The notes below the pieces were generated by a model, which searched no databases, had not been told where the DNA came from, and was given only the letters and a program-made list of their open reading frames with translations. A DNA stretch of 64,000 nucleotides from Phaseolus vulgaris (Eukaryota > Streptophyta > Magnoliopsida > Fabales > Fabaceae). Shown here in pieces: positions 31,968-43,609 of the stretch. Position 1 is the stretch's first letter; each line of letters begins with the position of its first letter. The stretch covers positions 35,785,273 through 35,849,272 of the forward strand of contig NC_023756.2 of the NCBI RefSeq assembly GCF_000499845.2, read 5' to 3'. The position numbers were made by a program, and so were the translations under genes.

Positions 31968-32114
31968 AGATGGTCTAGATTGTTGGACCTCCATTTTTTG
32001 CATTTTCTCTTCCAACCTTCTAATTGTTCTTTGAGCTTCATGTAATTCACCAAGAATTGAAGCTTTGGAAGGAGAATTCTGCTTGTAGGATGCATCACTT
32101 GAAAATCCAGCCAT
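31968..32114 (-). pseudogene. gag: Element E gag N-terminus
   Basis: ATG at 32114 (MAGFSSDASYKQ), about 48 codons with a coiled coil (LGELHEAQRTIRRLEEKM). It is homologous to the start of the D gag (MASYSSSGSSKQ) and truncated at 31968. Confidence 0.7.
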
Positions 32115-33453
32115 GTGTAATTAAAAACAGCAAACACACAAAACAGCAAACAAGTTAAAAAAAAAAAAAAATTAGCAAAAACAGTGAGCTATAATGAAAC
32201 TGCCGAAGTGAACTTAAGGCTGAAAAAGATATCACTCTCAAAGAAATAATGTTCTTGCTCCAATCTGATCTTGAGGCCTTGGAATCCTCAAATGAAATAT
32301 GCCAAAGCAAGCACACCAATCTTAAGAGCAAACCACCACAAAACCAAAGAAACAATAAAGACAAACAAGAAAAAGGTATAAGCAAGGAAAGGTAATTGCA
32401 AAAGGAATACTATATGTAAGACAAACTCAAAGAGTAAGAATGAAAGACAATCAAGAAAATAAAGAACTCAATGAGAAAAGTAGGCACACAAAAGAATACC
32501 TAAGGAAAAGCACTAGAGTAGATGAAGAAAACAAAAAATTTAGCTACTGGAAATTTTTTTTTTTTTTTTATGCAAACTGTGCTTGATATTCACTGATTTA
32601 ACTGGAACGTTGTAGAGCGAACTGGATTATGAAATTTATACCACAGAAACTTCAAGATGTTAACTCAATAATGGCACTGGAATCAATTAAAAACAGTAAG
32701 CCAATTGAGAGAAATAAATTTTTTAAAATCACTGCCAGATTACCGTATTTTTTTCGGCAGGAATGTACACTTTTTTTATTTTATTTATCATTTTTTGTGT
32801 ACTTCATATTTTTGAATGATTCTTTTTTCTATTCTTTTCTAACACTTTGAATATCTCAAATCCAGAATTTCAGAATTTTACAGTACGTAAATCAGTTGCA
32901 ATAAGGAAAAACAGTAAGCACTTTTTTTCAGAAACAGAGGAATCCTAATAGGAATAAAAAACAGGATGATGAACTAGCAAAGACATAATAGAAAATGATG
33001 TATTGGAACTTGTATAGGTCTAGAATACAAGTATGAACTCAATTCTAAAAAGAAAATGCACAAAGGATCAACATCAATTCAGAATATAATATGACACCAA
33101 AGCAAGAAACAATCAAAACAATAAAAGTACTACTAGAAGTAATGACATATATGGAAAAACATGACTAAGACAAAACTTGACATGATTCAAAAATTAAAAG
33201 ACACAACACAAATTGTAACAAGTGAAAGGAAGCTTAAGGTATACTCTAGGAAGGATAATGCCATTCCAAAAGAGCAACCATACTCATAAGAATTATGAGT
33301 GCCATAAACCTTTCCACAAACACTTGGAGCAAAAGAAAAACAGCAAGAATACTCAATTAAAAGTCTAAAACAGAAACTTAAATTGCAAGAAAATAAAGAG
33401 CTCTTGAAATTAAAGTGCACACAACTCAACAATTAGCAAGAATGAACCTAAGA
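32115..33453 (-). other. Element E leader, non-coding
   Basis: A-rich leader clearly related to 13389-14597 of D. It contains A and T homopolymers (about 32158-32171 and 32551-32569). No gene. Confidence 0.7.
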
Positions 33454-33466
33454 CTCATGATACCAC
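33454..33466 (-). other. Element E primer binding site
   Basis: The minus strand contains tggtatcatgagt next to the LTR, a degenerate initiator-Met-tRNA-type site. Confidence 0.6.
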
Positions 33467-33467
33467 A

Positions 33468-34461
33468 TGATGTGATTCCAATAGCCACATAGAACAAGAT
33501 TCTTGACACTTTGAGGAATCACCTTGAGCTGGAAAATATAGAGGCACTTTCTTAGAAGTTGGATCATGGTTCTAAGTCAAGAACTCACCAATAACAAGTA
33601 CCAATTCCCAAACTCATTTGGTTGAACCAAATATTGTCAAATTGAATCAACAAAGGAAACATAAAATGAATTGACCGAACAGAATTATGCAAGAACACAT
33701 AAGAACCGAACATAAAAGGAATTGAAAACAAAAACAGAACACATGTGCTGGAAAATTGGAATAGCCGAACCAAAACATGCTCAAGAACACAAGACAACAA
33801 GAGTAATTGAAAGAGAAGAAAGGAAGGAGAAGAGAATGCTCATGAAGATGGAAGATAGGTTGGATGTTCACGCCACTAGAAGTATGGATGCTCCTAGATG
33901 AGTGTGGAAGCCGCCACTTGAGGAAACCATGGTCCTTCAAGATAAGACTAGAGTAGAAGCTCAAAAGCTCTCCAAATGCTCACTCCAATTTTGAGTATAG
34001 TTTCTTTAGATGAATTCAAATCTGAAATTTACAAGGAAGGCACCTCTATTTATAGCCTAAGGTGCTGAAAATTGAAAGCTAAAACAAAACAAAATTCCCT
34101 CCAAAACAAGCTAGAACCGGCGCTAAAATGCAAGGCAAGGAAGGTGTGATCCTTTCCTTCACTTTGGCACCCCCTATTCTACTCCTACACCTATCTACTA
34201 ATACACCCCCCTAAAGCTCCTAACTAAAACCTAAAAGATGCTATAACAAAAGAGGTTTCTAAGGTTTCCCTCTAAGCACCTTCAACTAAAGACACTACAA
34301 AAAGAGAAAATAAATGTCCTCTAGCTCCCAAGGCTTTGAACATGCTTCTTGTAATCCTTTGAGGTGGACTTTGACCTCCATGGGCGTCCTCCATTTGTGC
34401 CTCCACCTCTTCTTGAGCTTGATGAGTGGCCTCCATGTTCTCTTGGGCTTGATCTCCATCA
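33468..34461 (-). repeat. Element E 5' LTR
   Basis: 994 bp from tgatgtgattcc to gatctccatca, related to the D LTR and to 40469-41447. The plus-strand end lies directly at ctttatag of the C LTR. Confidence 0.85.
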
Positions 34462-35229
34462 CTTTATAGTACCTTAAACGCTCGAAATAGAAACTATATT
34501 GAATGACTTTAATTACCTGGTACCTGACTAAATGGTGTTTCTATTCTGACCTGCCTGTCGTACACGTGGAGGGCCTCACAGCGCCGTGACCCCATCTGGG
34601 GACGTTTCTGCCCATCTGGGGACGTTTCTACGTGTGAGTCCTCCTGCTTGGGAGTGCTACTGCGCAAGGGGTGACTTTTTGGGTGCCAACTCATGCCCCC
34701 AATCATCTAGTCACTCACTTTGAGAGCGTATCTGCCTTCCTCTCGTACCCTGCACCTGGCTACCCTGGGCGTGACCCTCCCCTTGAGTCGTATCTGTCCC
34801 AAAGGCGTCTCTGAGGCGGCAGGGGTACTTCACGAGTCAGGCTGCCCTACACTGGTGCTATTACTATGGCCTTGAAGCCACCTTTTCCTTCTCTTTATCA
34901 CTATCCCCTGGTTATCAGGGGTCTGAGGCCTTCCCACGGCGTCGCCCCCTCCATGGTCTTTCCTACCCATGGGTGTCGGGGAGTGGAGTTGTGGTCACCT
35001 TGCTTTTGGGTCATTCCAACATGGCGACGCCTTGCTAGGCGACGCCTTATCTTGGCGATGCCCTGCTAGACGACGCCTCTTCTTGGCGACGCTTCCTCTT
35101 GGCGACGCCTGCGCTTGGCGTCACCCCACCTGGGCGACGCATTACGTTGACTTTGACCTCGATGCTGACTTTGACCTTGACGTTGACTTTGACCTTGACT
35201 TCGTCAACGCCCGGGTATGGGACGGTACA
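34462..35229 (-). repeat. Element C 5' LTR, right segment
   Basis: Matches the C LTR from the TATA box (ctttatagtacc) to the end (gggacggtaca). Its first ~160 bp repeat what is already present at about 31810-31967, so the two LTR parts overlap. Confidence 0.9.
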
Positions 35230-35234
35230 GAGTG

Positions 35235-35328
35235 CAAATGACCTCTCAAGTGCCCTATGTCTTTGTGATTTCAGGTGTTAGATCGAGAGCAGCATGTAGG
35301 AAGGCGATCGAGTCAACCGGCAGGAACA
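35235..35328 (+). repeat. Element B LTR 2, second part
   Basis: Continues the middle B LTR after element C and TSD gagtg, ending gtcaaccggcaggaaca. A PBS follows at once, so this LTR serves as 3' LTR for B1 and 5' LTR for B2. Confidence 0.92.
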
Positions 35329-35330
35329 TT

Positions 35331-35348
35331 TGGCGCCCACCGTGGGGC
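35331..35348 (+). other. Element B2 primer binding site
   Basis: Reads tggcgcccaccgtggggc as in B1. Confidence 0.88.
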
Positions 35349-35405
35349 ACGACCTAAAACACTGTCCCACCAACAAGAACAAGAAAGATCAAGAAGATTA
35401 GAAAT

Positions 35406-37306
35406 ATGAGGCAAGAATCTGTTGCACCAAACGGGGGCGAAAACCTTACCCTGCAACAGATTATGGAAACGATGCAGACCCTCCAAGAAGAAGTGGCTGC
35501 GTCAAGAGCGGATCAGAAACGCATCTAGGCTGATTTGGCTGCGTCGCGGGCAGCAAACGAAGAACTGCGCCGATAGAATGAGGAGTTGAACAGGGATCTG
35601 CAAAATCAGGCAGGGGAACGTGAGGTGGAGGATCAAGAACCTGTGACGCCACCCAGGGAGTTCCCGATGCCATTCTCGCAAGCGATCATGGATGTTGTGA
35701 TACCAGCCACGTTCGTAGGGCCCAAAGTCACTTTCACTGGTATGGAGGATCCAGAAGCTCATCTGAAGGCTTTCCATACGCAGATGATGTTGGTTGGGGG
35801 CTCTGATGCGGTGCGATGCAAGCTGTTCATGACCACTTTGGTGGGAACAACGATGGATTGGTTCATCAGCCTCCCTGATGGCCACGTGACGTCGTTCCCA
35901 CAACTCACTAAGCTGTTCAGAGAACACTACATCGCGATCGGGCTCCCCCGTCCATTTCTTATGATCTTTTTAACGTAAGGAAGTATCAGGGAGAGTTCCT
36001 GAAGGAGTTCCTCAACTGTTTGGGGCATAGGTGGCGAGGTTGAACACCAAGGATGAAACGATGATGGTGCATGCGTTTAGAAAGGGCATCGTGCTAGGAC
36101 CTTTCAGCGAATCACTCATCAGGAACCGCCCCAAGACTTTTGCTGAGATAAGGCGTCGTGCGGTGGCCCACATCGTGGCAGAGGGAGAAGTTAATGAGAA
36201 GTGCACGTGCGTTGTTCCCACGCGCCCACGTGCAACAGGTCGACCTCAACCCCTAAGGGTACATGAGGCAATGACAGAGAAAAAGGCCCCGGCGAAGCAG
36301 CAGCCCTACGAACCAAGAAAGCCCCAAACCACGGGCGTGCAAGGGAGAACGTGCCACCAAGGCATAACTTCGTGGTAGAGTTAAATTACCTCATCGCTAT
36401 CCCCAACATAGCAGAGAGACTGAAGATACCCCCCAAGACCGATAAGAAGCTCGGGCCAAACAAGAACGCTTGGTGTGAGTTCCACCAAGCGTTCGGCCTC
36501 CCCATCCGCAAGTGTTTGGCATTGGGACACCAGCTGGACGAGTTGGTGAAGAACGACTTCCTGAGGGATTACATGCAGGAAACATAGGGTGTCGAGGACG
36601 TGGCGGTGACAGGGGCATGAAATCCCCGTGCATGGTGAAATCCACACCATTTCGGGAGGTTTTTCAAGAGGAGGTTGCATCGCTTCCCAGCGGAAGAAGT
36701 ATGCACGGGCGGTGATGTCGGTAGAAGCACAAAGGGCAGACGATGCCTTTGGCATTGATCTTGTCTTCACCAAGGCCGACCTCCGAGATATCATTCCCCA
36801 CAACAATGATCCAGTGGTGATCTTAGTAGTAACCGTTGGGAGAAAGATGCACCGTGTACTGGTGGATCAAGGAAGCTCGACGGACGTGATGCTCTGGACG
36901 ACTTTCAACAAGCTGCAGCTGTCCCCTAACATGTTGAGGCCTTATATTGGCTGTCTGTACGGTTTCGCGAGAGACTAGGTGGAGGTGTGTGGGCACTTAA
37001 AGCTGAGGACAACCTTCACGGATGGTATCGCGTCCTGTACGGAGAACATCAGGTACCTCATCGTCAATGCCCCCTCCGCTGTTGGGGGCGGTATCGTCGA
37101 CAAGGCACATGAAGATGAAGCTACCCGACTTGGGGGGAAAGGTGATTACCATCAAGTCAGATCAAAAGGAGGTCAAGAGGTGTTACGAGAACAACCTTAA
37201 AACGAAAAGAGGGGTGTTCATGGTCACTACACGTGCACCACACTCAGAAGAGGTCGCCCGGACTGAGATCCTTCACGCAGAGATCGCCCGTGAGGGGCGA
37301 GTGTAG
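35406..37306 (+). pseudogene. Element B2 gag and protease
   Basis: ATG 35406 (MRQESVAPNGG). Gag coiled coil and core are recognisable (VTFTGMEDPEAHLKAFHTQMM, TTMDWFISLPDGH, DETMMVHAFRKGI). Lesions include TAG codons near 35527 and 35575, frameshifts near 35940 and 36020, a frame break near 36350, and stops near 36586 and 36976. The zinc knuckle is damaged (CEFHQAFGLPIRKC, histidine to leucine). The protease retains VDQGSSTDVMLW but loses the LLGRP loop. It is interrupted downstream by solo LTR L. Confidence 0.85.
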
Positions 37307-37328
37307 AGAGGAGTACCCACTGTCACCA

Positions 37329-38426
37329 TGATGACTTTTTTCGGCAAGTGCACCGCGTTTGTCAGAAGTAATAATTGTCCCTAAGGACGGATATCGATCC
37401 CACAAGGAACAGTGAATTATCAAGTACAATAATCGCTAAATATAGAACAAAACAATTAAAAGTATATTGAAAGTGGTTGTGTTGGCGATGATCAATAAGA
37501 AAACAGACAAAGAATTAATTGTTTCAATTGGAAAAATAGGGATTAGGTTTCATCTCTCTCCCTCTCATGTATTTTGATTAGCATGTCAATATTAAGTTCT
37601 TTAATTGAAATTGATGCCCGTATAAAAATCATTTATATCGATTCCTCGCATATAAAATCCTTAAGAATGTTCCCTAACTATCGATCCCTCGCATAATTAT
37701 AAGAACAACTTAGAACGAAGCTCAGACGTTAATAGCAATTAACATTTCAAGTCTATTCCTAGCACTCAAATATGTTAAGTATTGTTGTTTAGGTCCGAAC
37801 CCTAAAAATACCTCCCGGTCAGATTTAAGATTCTCAATTTGTCACGGAGAATTAAAAGTAAAAAAACAATACCAATAATCAATCAAGAACTGAATATTAA
37901 TATATAAAATATCACCTCAATACATAAGAGTTTGAGCAGATTACTCCCAATCCCAAAGGGTAGAATTAGCCACGCATACTTCTATCACCTTCCATTCTCC
38001 CAATTGGGTTACAATTCACTCTATGGTGTTTTCCTCTCAATCTGGCACCCTAAGGTTGAGCCTTTAGCCCTCTATTTATCCTAGTTTTCTAGGGTTAGGT
38101 TGTTTATTGTGTCGCGCTAATGGGCTAAATGATAAAACATAAAAAAAGGCCCAATCTTTCTTTGCATCTTTTCCATTCTGGGACCTTCTATCTTTATCTT
38201 TTTAGCTCAAATCATTCATCTTTAATCCAAATCTCCAATCTTCCTTAGAAATCTGCAATTAACACCAAATTTGGGAATAAAATACTCTTATTCAAATAAA
38301 GATCATAAAAAATGTAAAAAGGTATAAATTCATAAATTAGGGATTATTTTATATGTAAATTAGCAATAAATCCTCATAAGTGCCTATATTTTAATATGAA
38401 ATATTACTGAAATTAGACACTTATCA
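37329..38426 (-). repeat. Solo LTR L
   Basis: 1098 bp, tgatgacttttttcggcaag to gacacttatca, TG...CA, flanked by TSD cacca at 37324-37328 and 38427-38431. It is AT-rich and unrelated to the other LTRs in the window. On the minus strand it starts TGATAAGTGTC. I do not assign the family; the strand is tentative. Confidence 0.88.
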
Positions 38427-38431
38427 CACCA

Positions 38432-40460
38432 CTCGGGAACAAAGTGAAGAGTGGGCCGCCAGAGCAGAGATCACCCATGCGGTGATCACACGGGAGAGGC
38501 GACCTGACCAAGCGGCGCAAGATCAGATAGCCCAGGTCATAGCACGACACCAGGATTCCTTCTTATGGTCCGCCTTGGACATGCCTGGCATAGACCCAGA
38601 CTTTCTGTGCCATCGCCTGACCATGGATCCCAAGGTTCGGCCTGTTCGCCAGAGACGAAGGAAGTTTAATGAAAAGAGGCGTCAGGTCATCAGGGAAGAG
38701 ACGCAGAAGCTGCTGAGTTTTGGCTACATCAGGGAGATCCAATACACGGAGTGGTTGGCGAACGTGGTCTTGGGGAAAAAGGCCAATGGGAAGTAGAGAA
38801 TGTGCGTTGACTTAATGGACCTCAACAAGGCGTGCCCAAAGGACTCTTACCCTCTGCCGAGCATTGATGCGTTGGTAGACAACGCCTCGGGTTGCAGGAT
38901 GCTCAGCTTCCTGGATGCCTTTGATCATAGAGGCCCTATCAAAGGCCATGTCTACGCCGACTTCGTGGTAGAGCTCTCCTCGGCTGATGCACACTAAGAA
39001 GAAGACAACTTTTGATGGGTGCTCTCTATAGATGAGTCCTCTAACCAACAAGCCAGTGGGGTAGGTGTTATCTTGGAAGGACCGAACGGGCTGTTGATTG
39101 AGCAGGCCCTACGATTCGCCTTCAAGGCCAGCAATAACCAGGCGGAGTACGAAGCCCTCATTGCAGGCATGCTGTTGGCAAACGAGATGGGAGTGCGAAG
39201 TCTATTGGCAAAGGACCCTCAGATGGCTGCCTACTTAGGGTATGTTCAGATTTTGAAGGGGTCTTTTGCGGTGTTCGAGCTGGTGCACGTCCCAAGAGAG
39301 CAGAATGCCCGAGTTGACTTGCTAGCTAAGCTCGTCAGCTCAGACAAGGGGGGGGCAAGCAGAGGACGATCATACAGGAAACCATGAAGAAACCTCGAAC
39401 ATTCACCGCAGATAACTGGGAGCATCAGGTCAGCACGACAAGAGGAGGGGCGAGGTGTCATCGGTCACTGACTTAGGAAACACTGCAGACTCCCAAGGTA
39501 AGCCTGTATCCAGTCTTGGGGGTGGAATCAATGCAGGTTTGCCTGGTCGAAACAGGCGACACCTGGATGACGCCTTACAAGCGCTACCTGAATGATGGGA
39601 TACTCCCATTGGAACCCGCAGAATCTAGGAAAGTAGAGAAAAATTATGCCAAGTACACTCTCATTGACGGGGAGCTGTTCAGACATAGGTTCACCCATCC
39701 GATCTTGGTATATGCGTAAGAAGAGGCCAATGCGTGCGCATAATGGCAGAGCTCCACGAAGGGATATGTGGGAGTCACATTGGTGGACGAGCTCTAGCAT
39801 CCAAGCCCATTCGCGCGGGATATTATTGGCCAACCGTAAGGGAAGACTGTACGAGGTACGCACAAAAGTGGAAGCAGTGTCAACAACACGCTGACTGGCA
39901 CAAGGCGCTGCCAGAAGAGCTCAGGTCGATTTACAGCCCTTGGCCTTTCCATACATGGGGAATCGATATCCTGGGACCCTTTCCTTTGGCGATAAGACAA
40001 ATGAAGTACCTCGTGGTCGCCATAGAGTACTTCAAGAAGTGGATTGAGGCTGAGCCCATAACCTAGATCACGACCCACAAGATCACGCACTTCGTATGGA
40101 AGAGTATAGTGTGCCATTTCGGGGAACCGAAGCGCTTGGTGTCTGACAATGGCACACAATTTGCAAACCAACAACTGGGTAAGCTATGCTCAGAGGTTGG
40201 AATAAAGCAGGTGTTCACATCAGTCGAGCACCCCTAGATGAATGGGTAGGTCGAGTCTGCCAACAAAATCCTGCTCAGAGGTCTGAAGAGAAGGCTTGAG
40301 AAGGCCATAGGAACCTGGGCAGAGGAGGTTCCTAGAATTGTGTGGGCTTACCATACCACTCCTTAGTCCACCACCCGAGAAACACCCTTCATCTTGGTGT
40401 ATGGGTCAGACGTGATGATTCCAGTGGAGATCCAGGAGAGCTTGCCACGCCTAGACTCTG
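38432..40460 (+). pseudogene. Element B2 pol remnant (RT, RNase H, integrase)
   Basis: The RT start is present (MPGIDPDFLCHRL, VRPVRQRRRKFNEK, PKDSYPLPSIDALVD), then a deletion at about 38922 jumps from SFLDAF to RGPIKGHVYADF of RNase H, removing the YxDD site. RNase H (ILEGPNGLLIEQALRFAFKA, EYEALIAGML) lacks a short segment at 39210. The integrase zinc region (HEGICGSHIGG) and core (WGIDILGPFPLA, SDNGTQFA) carry many TAG stops, for example near 40064, 40215, 40227 and 40364. The C-terminus is replaced at about 40450 by a D/E-type LTR. Confidence 0.87.
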
Positions 40461-40468
40461 ATACCACA

Positions 40469-41447
40469 TGATGTGAATGCAACCACAAGAATACATGATT
40501 CTTTGACATTCTTAGGAGCAACTTGAGTTGGTCATGAAATGGCACTTTACTTAGAATTGGATCAATGTTCTAATTCAAGAACTCACCAAGACTTTGCACC
40601 AAACCAAAGCTCATATGGAAGTCCATATATTGTCAAATGGAATCAAACACAAGGAATGAAGAACAAGAATTGAAAAGCTGGACAGAATTGAAATGCTAAG
40701 CTACTGAACCGAACAGAATCAAAGAAACAAAGCTGGAAACACAAATTTAAACGGTGCAAATGAAAGGAAAGACTAGGAAACTAAGAACTACTGAATGAAA
40801 ATTGAAGAAAAGGAAGAAGAACACTTATAGAAGAAGCTTGCTGGATTTTGAGAATTGGAGAAGCCATTCACGCCACTTGGTTCCTTGTTCCAAGATAAGT
40901 GATGGAGTGCCACCACTTGAAGCTCACCATTGCTCACAAGATAAGGCAAAGGAAGAAGAAGACCCAAGACTCACAATTTCTCTCCAAATTTGAGTATAGT
41001 CTCTCTACTATAAAATTCCAATCTGAATTGTGAAGGACCTAAGCCCTCCTTTTATATGAGTAAGGGCTGGTCATTTACATAGCTTATTCCCTAAGCTACC
41101 CAAAAAACTCCTAAGATCACACCCCCCTTACTAAGCTCACTCCCCAAGCTTCTAGAATTTGCTAAACTAAAGCCTAAAGATGCTTTTACAAAAGAGGTGT
41201 CTCATGTTTCCCTCTAAGCACCTTTCTAAACATTATTCTATATATTTACAATTTAAAAGAAACTATAAAGAGAGATATTTAATATGAAGCCTATTAGTTG
41301 AGAGTTTGTAGACTTCTTTATCTTTAGGCTTAATCTTCTCTTTGACTTCTTTTAATTTGTGAGAAGACTAGAAGGAAGAACTTCAAATGTGTAGGTGAAA
41401 ATCCTCTTCCTTCATTAATAAAATCCTCTCCTAGTGGATATCCATCA
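40469..41447 (-). repeat. D/E-type LTR with PBS, truncated element
   Basis: 979 bp from tgatgtgaatgc to gatatccatca, related to the D and E LTRs. On its left, at 40453-40466, the minus strand reads tggtatcagagtct, a good initiator-Met-tRNA PBS, so this is a 5' LTR whose internal region and other LTR are gone. The B2 integrase end is also missing at the left junction, indicating a deletion spanning both. Confidence 0.85.
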
Positions 41448-42100
41448 AGTGGGAACACCAAAACCAAACGAAACAGTTAACCAGATAAATCCTCCTCGCC
41501 TTTGAGTGAGAATGAGGTCAGTTGCGAACCGTTCGCTTGGGTTAGATGTCTCGAGTGTGGAAGGGTAGGTTCGTAGAGAACACCCGCCCCCCCTCGAGTG
41601 AGAACACCAAGAACGAACGAAATAGTTCACCAGATAACTCCTCTTCCGCCTTCGAGCGGAGATGAGGTTAGTTATAAGTTGTCCCTTGGGTTAGAAGTCT
41701 TGAGAGTGGGAAAGGTAGGTTCGTAGGGAACACCTCCCTCCCTCCAATGAGAACGCCAAGGCTGAAAAACCCAGTTCACAGTTAAACCCTCCCTTGGCTT
41801 TATACAACAAGGGCAGGGTCAGTTCAGGTTAGTAGGCGAACCCCCTTCCCAACAGAGTATACAGTATGATGGGGCGGGGAAGCACACTACCTAAAGCTCG
41901 AACATTGTCGAAAGTGCTATTAGAAGCATCATGGTGCGAGGTACAACAGTTAATAATTGAGCAAGATAGAATAGCAGTTTTCAGACAAATCAATACCAAG
42001 GAGGTTAAAGCAACTGAGAGTCTGAGGCATCCAAACAAGTAAGTTACAAGCGAATAATGTATTAAAAGAAGAAACTGTTCGTTTGCTAACCAAGTATAAG
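41448..42100 (+). repeat. B2 post-pol region with diverged tandem repeats
   Basis: Contains diverged units of the B1 ~150-bp repeat (cagataaatcctcctcgcc at about 41484, cagataactcctcttccgcc at about 41633, cagttaaaccctccc at about 41782). No gene. It marks the 3' end of the deleted pol. Confidence 0.75.
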
Positions 42101-43147
42101 CTAAGAGAGAGGAGCCCTTGGCACGATCTGCCTATCTACAACACGGTTCGATGTTGCAAAGGGTGAGGCATCCATCTCGGGGTGCGTACAGGCAACCTGA
42201 GCAAGGGCGTCCTCGAACCTAGCGGCATAAGCATCAACAACGTCCTCGGTCAGCTCAACCTCAACTTTCTTGAATTTCTCAGCCTGTTGAAGAAGCTCGG
42301 CCTTTGCACGACCCAACTGCACTTCTTGATTGGTGTATCTTTCTTCAAGCCTCGCCATCTTGGCCTTAGTTGCCGCAACCGCCTCTTCAAACTCGATGAC
42401 CCGGGTTCGTAGGGGCAGGATTTTGTCCTCAAGGTCGATGACCTTTTGACTCTTGTCATGAAGCCGTTTAGAGAGGTCTTTTTCAGCTTGGCGGAGGCTG
42501 GCCAACTCCTGCTTTAGGGCAGTCTTGCGGGTGGTGAACGTACGGGCCAACAGAGCCATTTCCTCCTTAGCTTTGGCCTCTACCAGTGCCACCTATTCCT
42601 TAACCCTCACCTCAGTCCTGCTTATGAGGGCGTTGGATTGAGCAAGGAGAGCGCCAAAGTTGAGGCCCAACCTTTCCCTTGTCATGGCCTCATCCAAGTC
42701 CTCCGTCACCCCTGTTTGGAAGCCTTTGAGGGCATGTTGGAGGATAGCAAGCAGTTCAGGGGCAGATGGGGTTGCAGAGGCGCTCTCACCGCCAATTTCA
42801 AGCGCGAAGAGGCCAGGGGGCGAGGAAGCGCTTGGCGGTTGGCCTCGGAGCGATGCAGGGCGGCCAGCAGTGAAGGAGTGGGAGGTCGTCGCCATCATAG
42901 GCCTATGCCTCTTGAAGACGGGCCCCTCTGCGGAGTCCTCATCATATTCAATCTCCATTAGCCCTTTTTCTTCCTTAAGGAGAGGCTGGACGGGTGATGC
43001 TTGAGCGACGACAAGAGGGACCGCGACAATAGGAGTGAAAGAAGTGGGGGAGGGCGTAACAGCAGAGGTGCCCGCAACCCCGAATGCCCCTCGGCGGTGA
43101 GAAAGGGCGTCAACCAGCTTGGCCCGTTTCTCCTCATTCAACACCAT
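42101..43147 (-). pseudogene. Element B2 antisense gene, coiled-coil exon
   Basis: ATG at 43147 (MVLNEEKRAKLVDAL). The frame is open for most of its length, with one TAG at 42590-42592 just before VALVEAKAKEEM. It has a Pro/Ser/Ala-rich linker, then a long coiled coil (KQELASLRQAEKDLSKRLH, EDKILPLRTRVIEFEEAV), ending RVVDRQIVPRAPLS. It matches B1 18578-19572 and A exon 3. The acceptor is degenerate (gtatag|gtt), and the simplest join to exon 1 is out of phase. Confidence 0.7.
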
Positions 43148-43290
43148 AACCTATACCAAAATTCAGAATACAAGTGGTTAGAAAGCAATCCAGAACAAAA
43201 GGGTAAACATACGAGTATGAAGAGGCAGAATGTACAAGCGTAATAGTATGGTAACAAACATAACCAAACAAGATAGGGGGAAGTCGGTAC

Positions 43291-43604
43291 CAATGTAGCC
43301 CTTGAGGGCCTCAACATCATACTCATGCTTGATCAGTTGAACAGTGTTGAACACTGCTCCCAAGCTAGCAAGGACCTGGCAGAGCTCATGATCATGAGGA
43401 GTTAGTTCCTCAAGAGTCCTTAGTTTCTTGAACTCTAATTTCCTCACCCATTAAAGTGGGAAGCCATCCAGGAGGGTGCGGTCATGGATGGTGCAACACA
43501 CTCTGAAGAACTTCCCTTTGAAGCCCTTATACGATTGTTGGAACAACGTGAAGAGAACTGTCCCTGCCACGCCGCTGAAGCTCACCAGAGATTTTTCCCG
43601 GGAC
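43291..43604 (-). pseudogene. Element B2 antisense gene, domain exon, 3' part
   Basis: A minus-strand frame homologous to the A domain exon: SLVSFSGVAGTVLFTLFQ, FKGKFFRV, then a TAA in GFPL|WVRKLEF, then LEELTPHDHELCQVLASLG. It ends at predicted donor CATTG|GTACCG (exon end 43291), the same phase and place as in A and C. Copia element F (43610-51563) separates it from its 5' part. Confidence 0.72.
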
Positions 43605-43609
43605 TCTTA

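Larger units (their letters stand above)
31968..34461 (-). mobile_element. Element E: truncated D-like Ty3/gypsy element
   Basis: Retains the start of gag, the leader, the PBS and a complete 5' LTR (33468-34461) on the minus strand. The rest of the internal region and the other LTR are missing. Its right end (atca) abuts cttta of the C LTR, the expected insertion target, but the left side joins C LTR sequence from a different position, so a deletion or duplication followed insertion. Confidence 0.82.
20833..35229 (-). mobile_element. Element C: Tat-type Ty3/gypsy element with two antisense genes
   Basis: Bounded by TSD gagtg at 20828-20832 and 35230-35234. The 3' LTR (20833-22120) and the PPT with caagcccccc are like A. 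Going leftwards on the minus strand, it has a damaged 5' LTR with element E inside, gag, an internally deleted pol, a duplicated pol 3' end with tandem repeats, and two plus-strand genes. There are three TAG stops in pol and a gag-RT fusion deletion, and its own PBS is lost, so it is inactive. It is a longer relative of A with the same gag, LTR type and antisense organisation. Confidence 0.92.
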
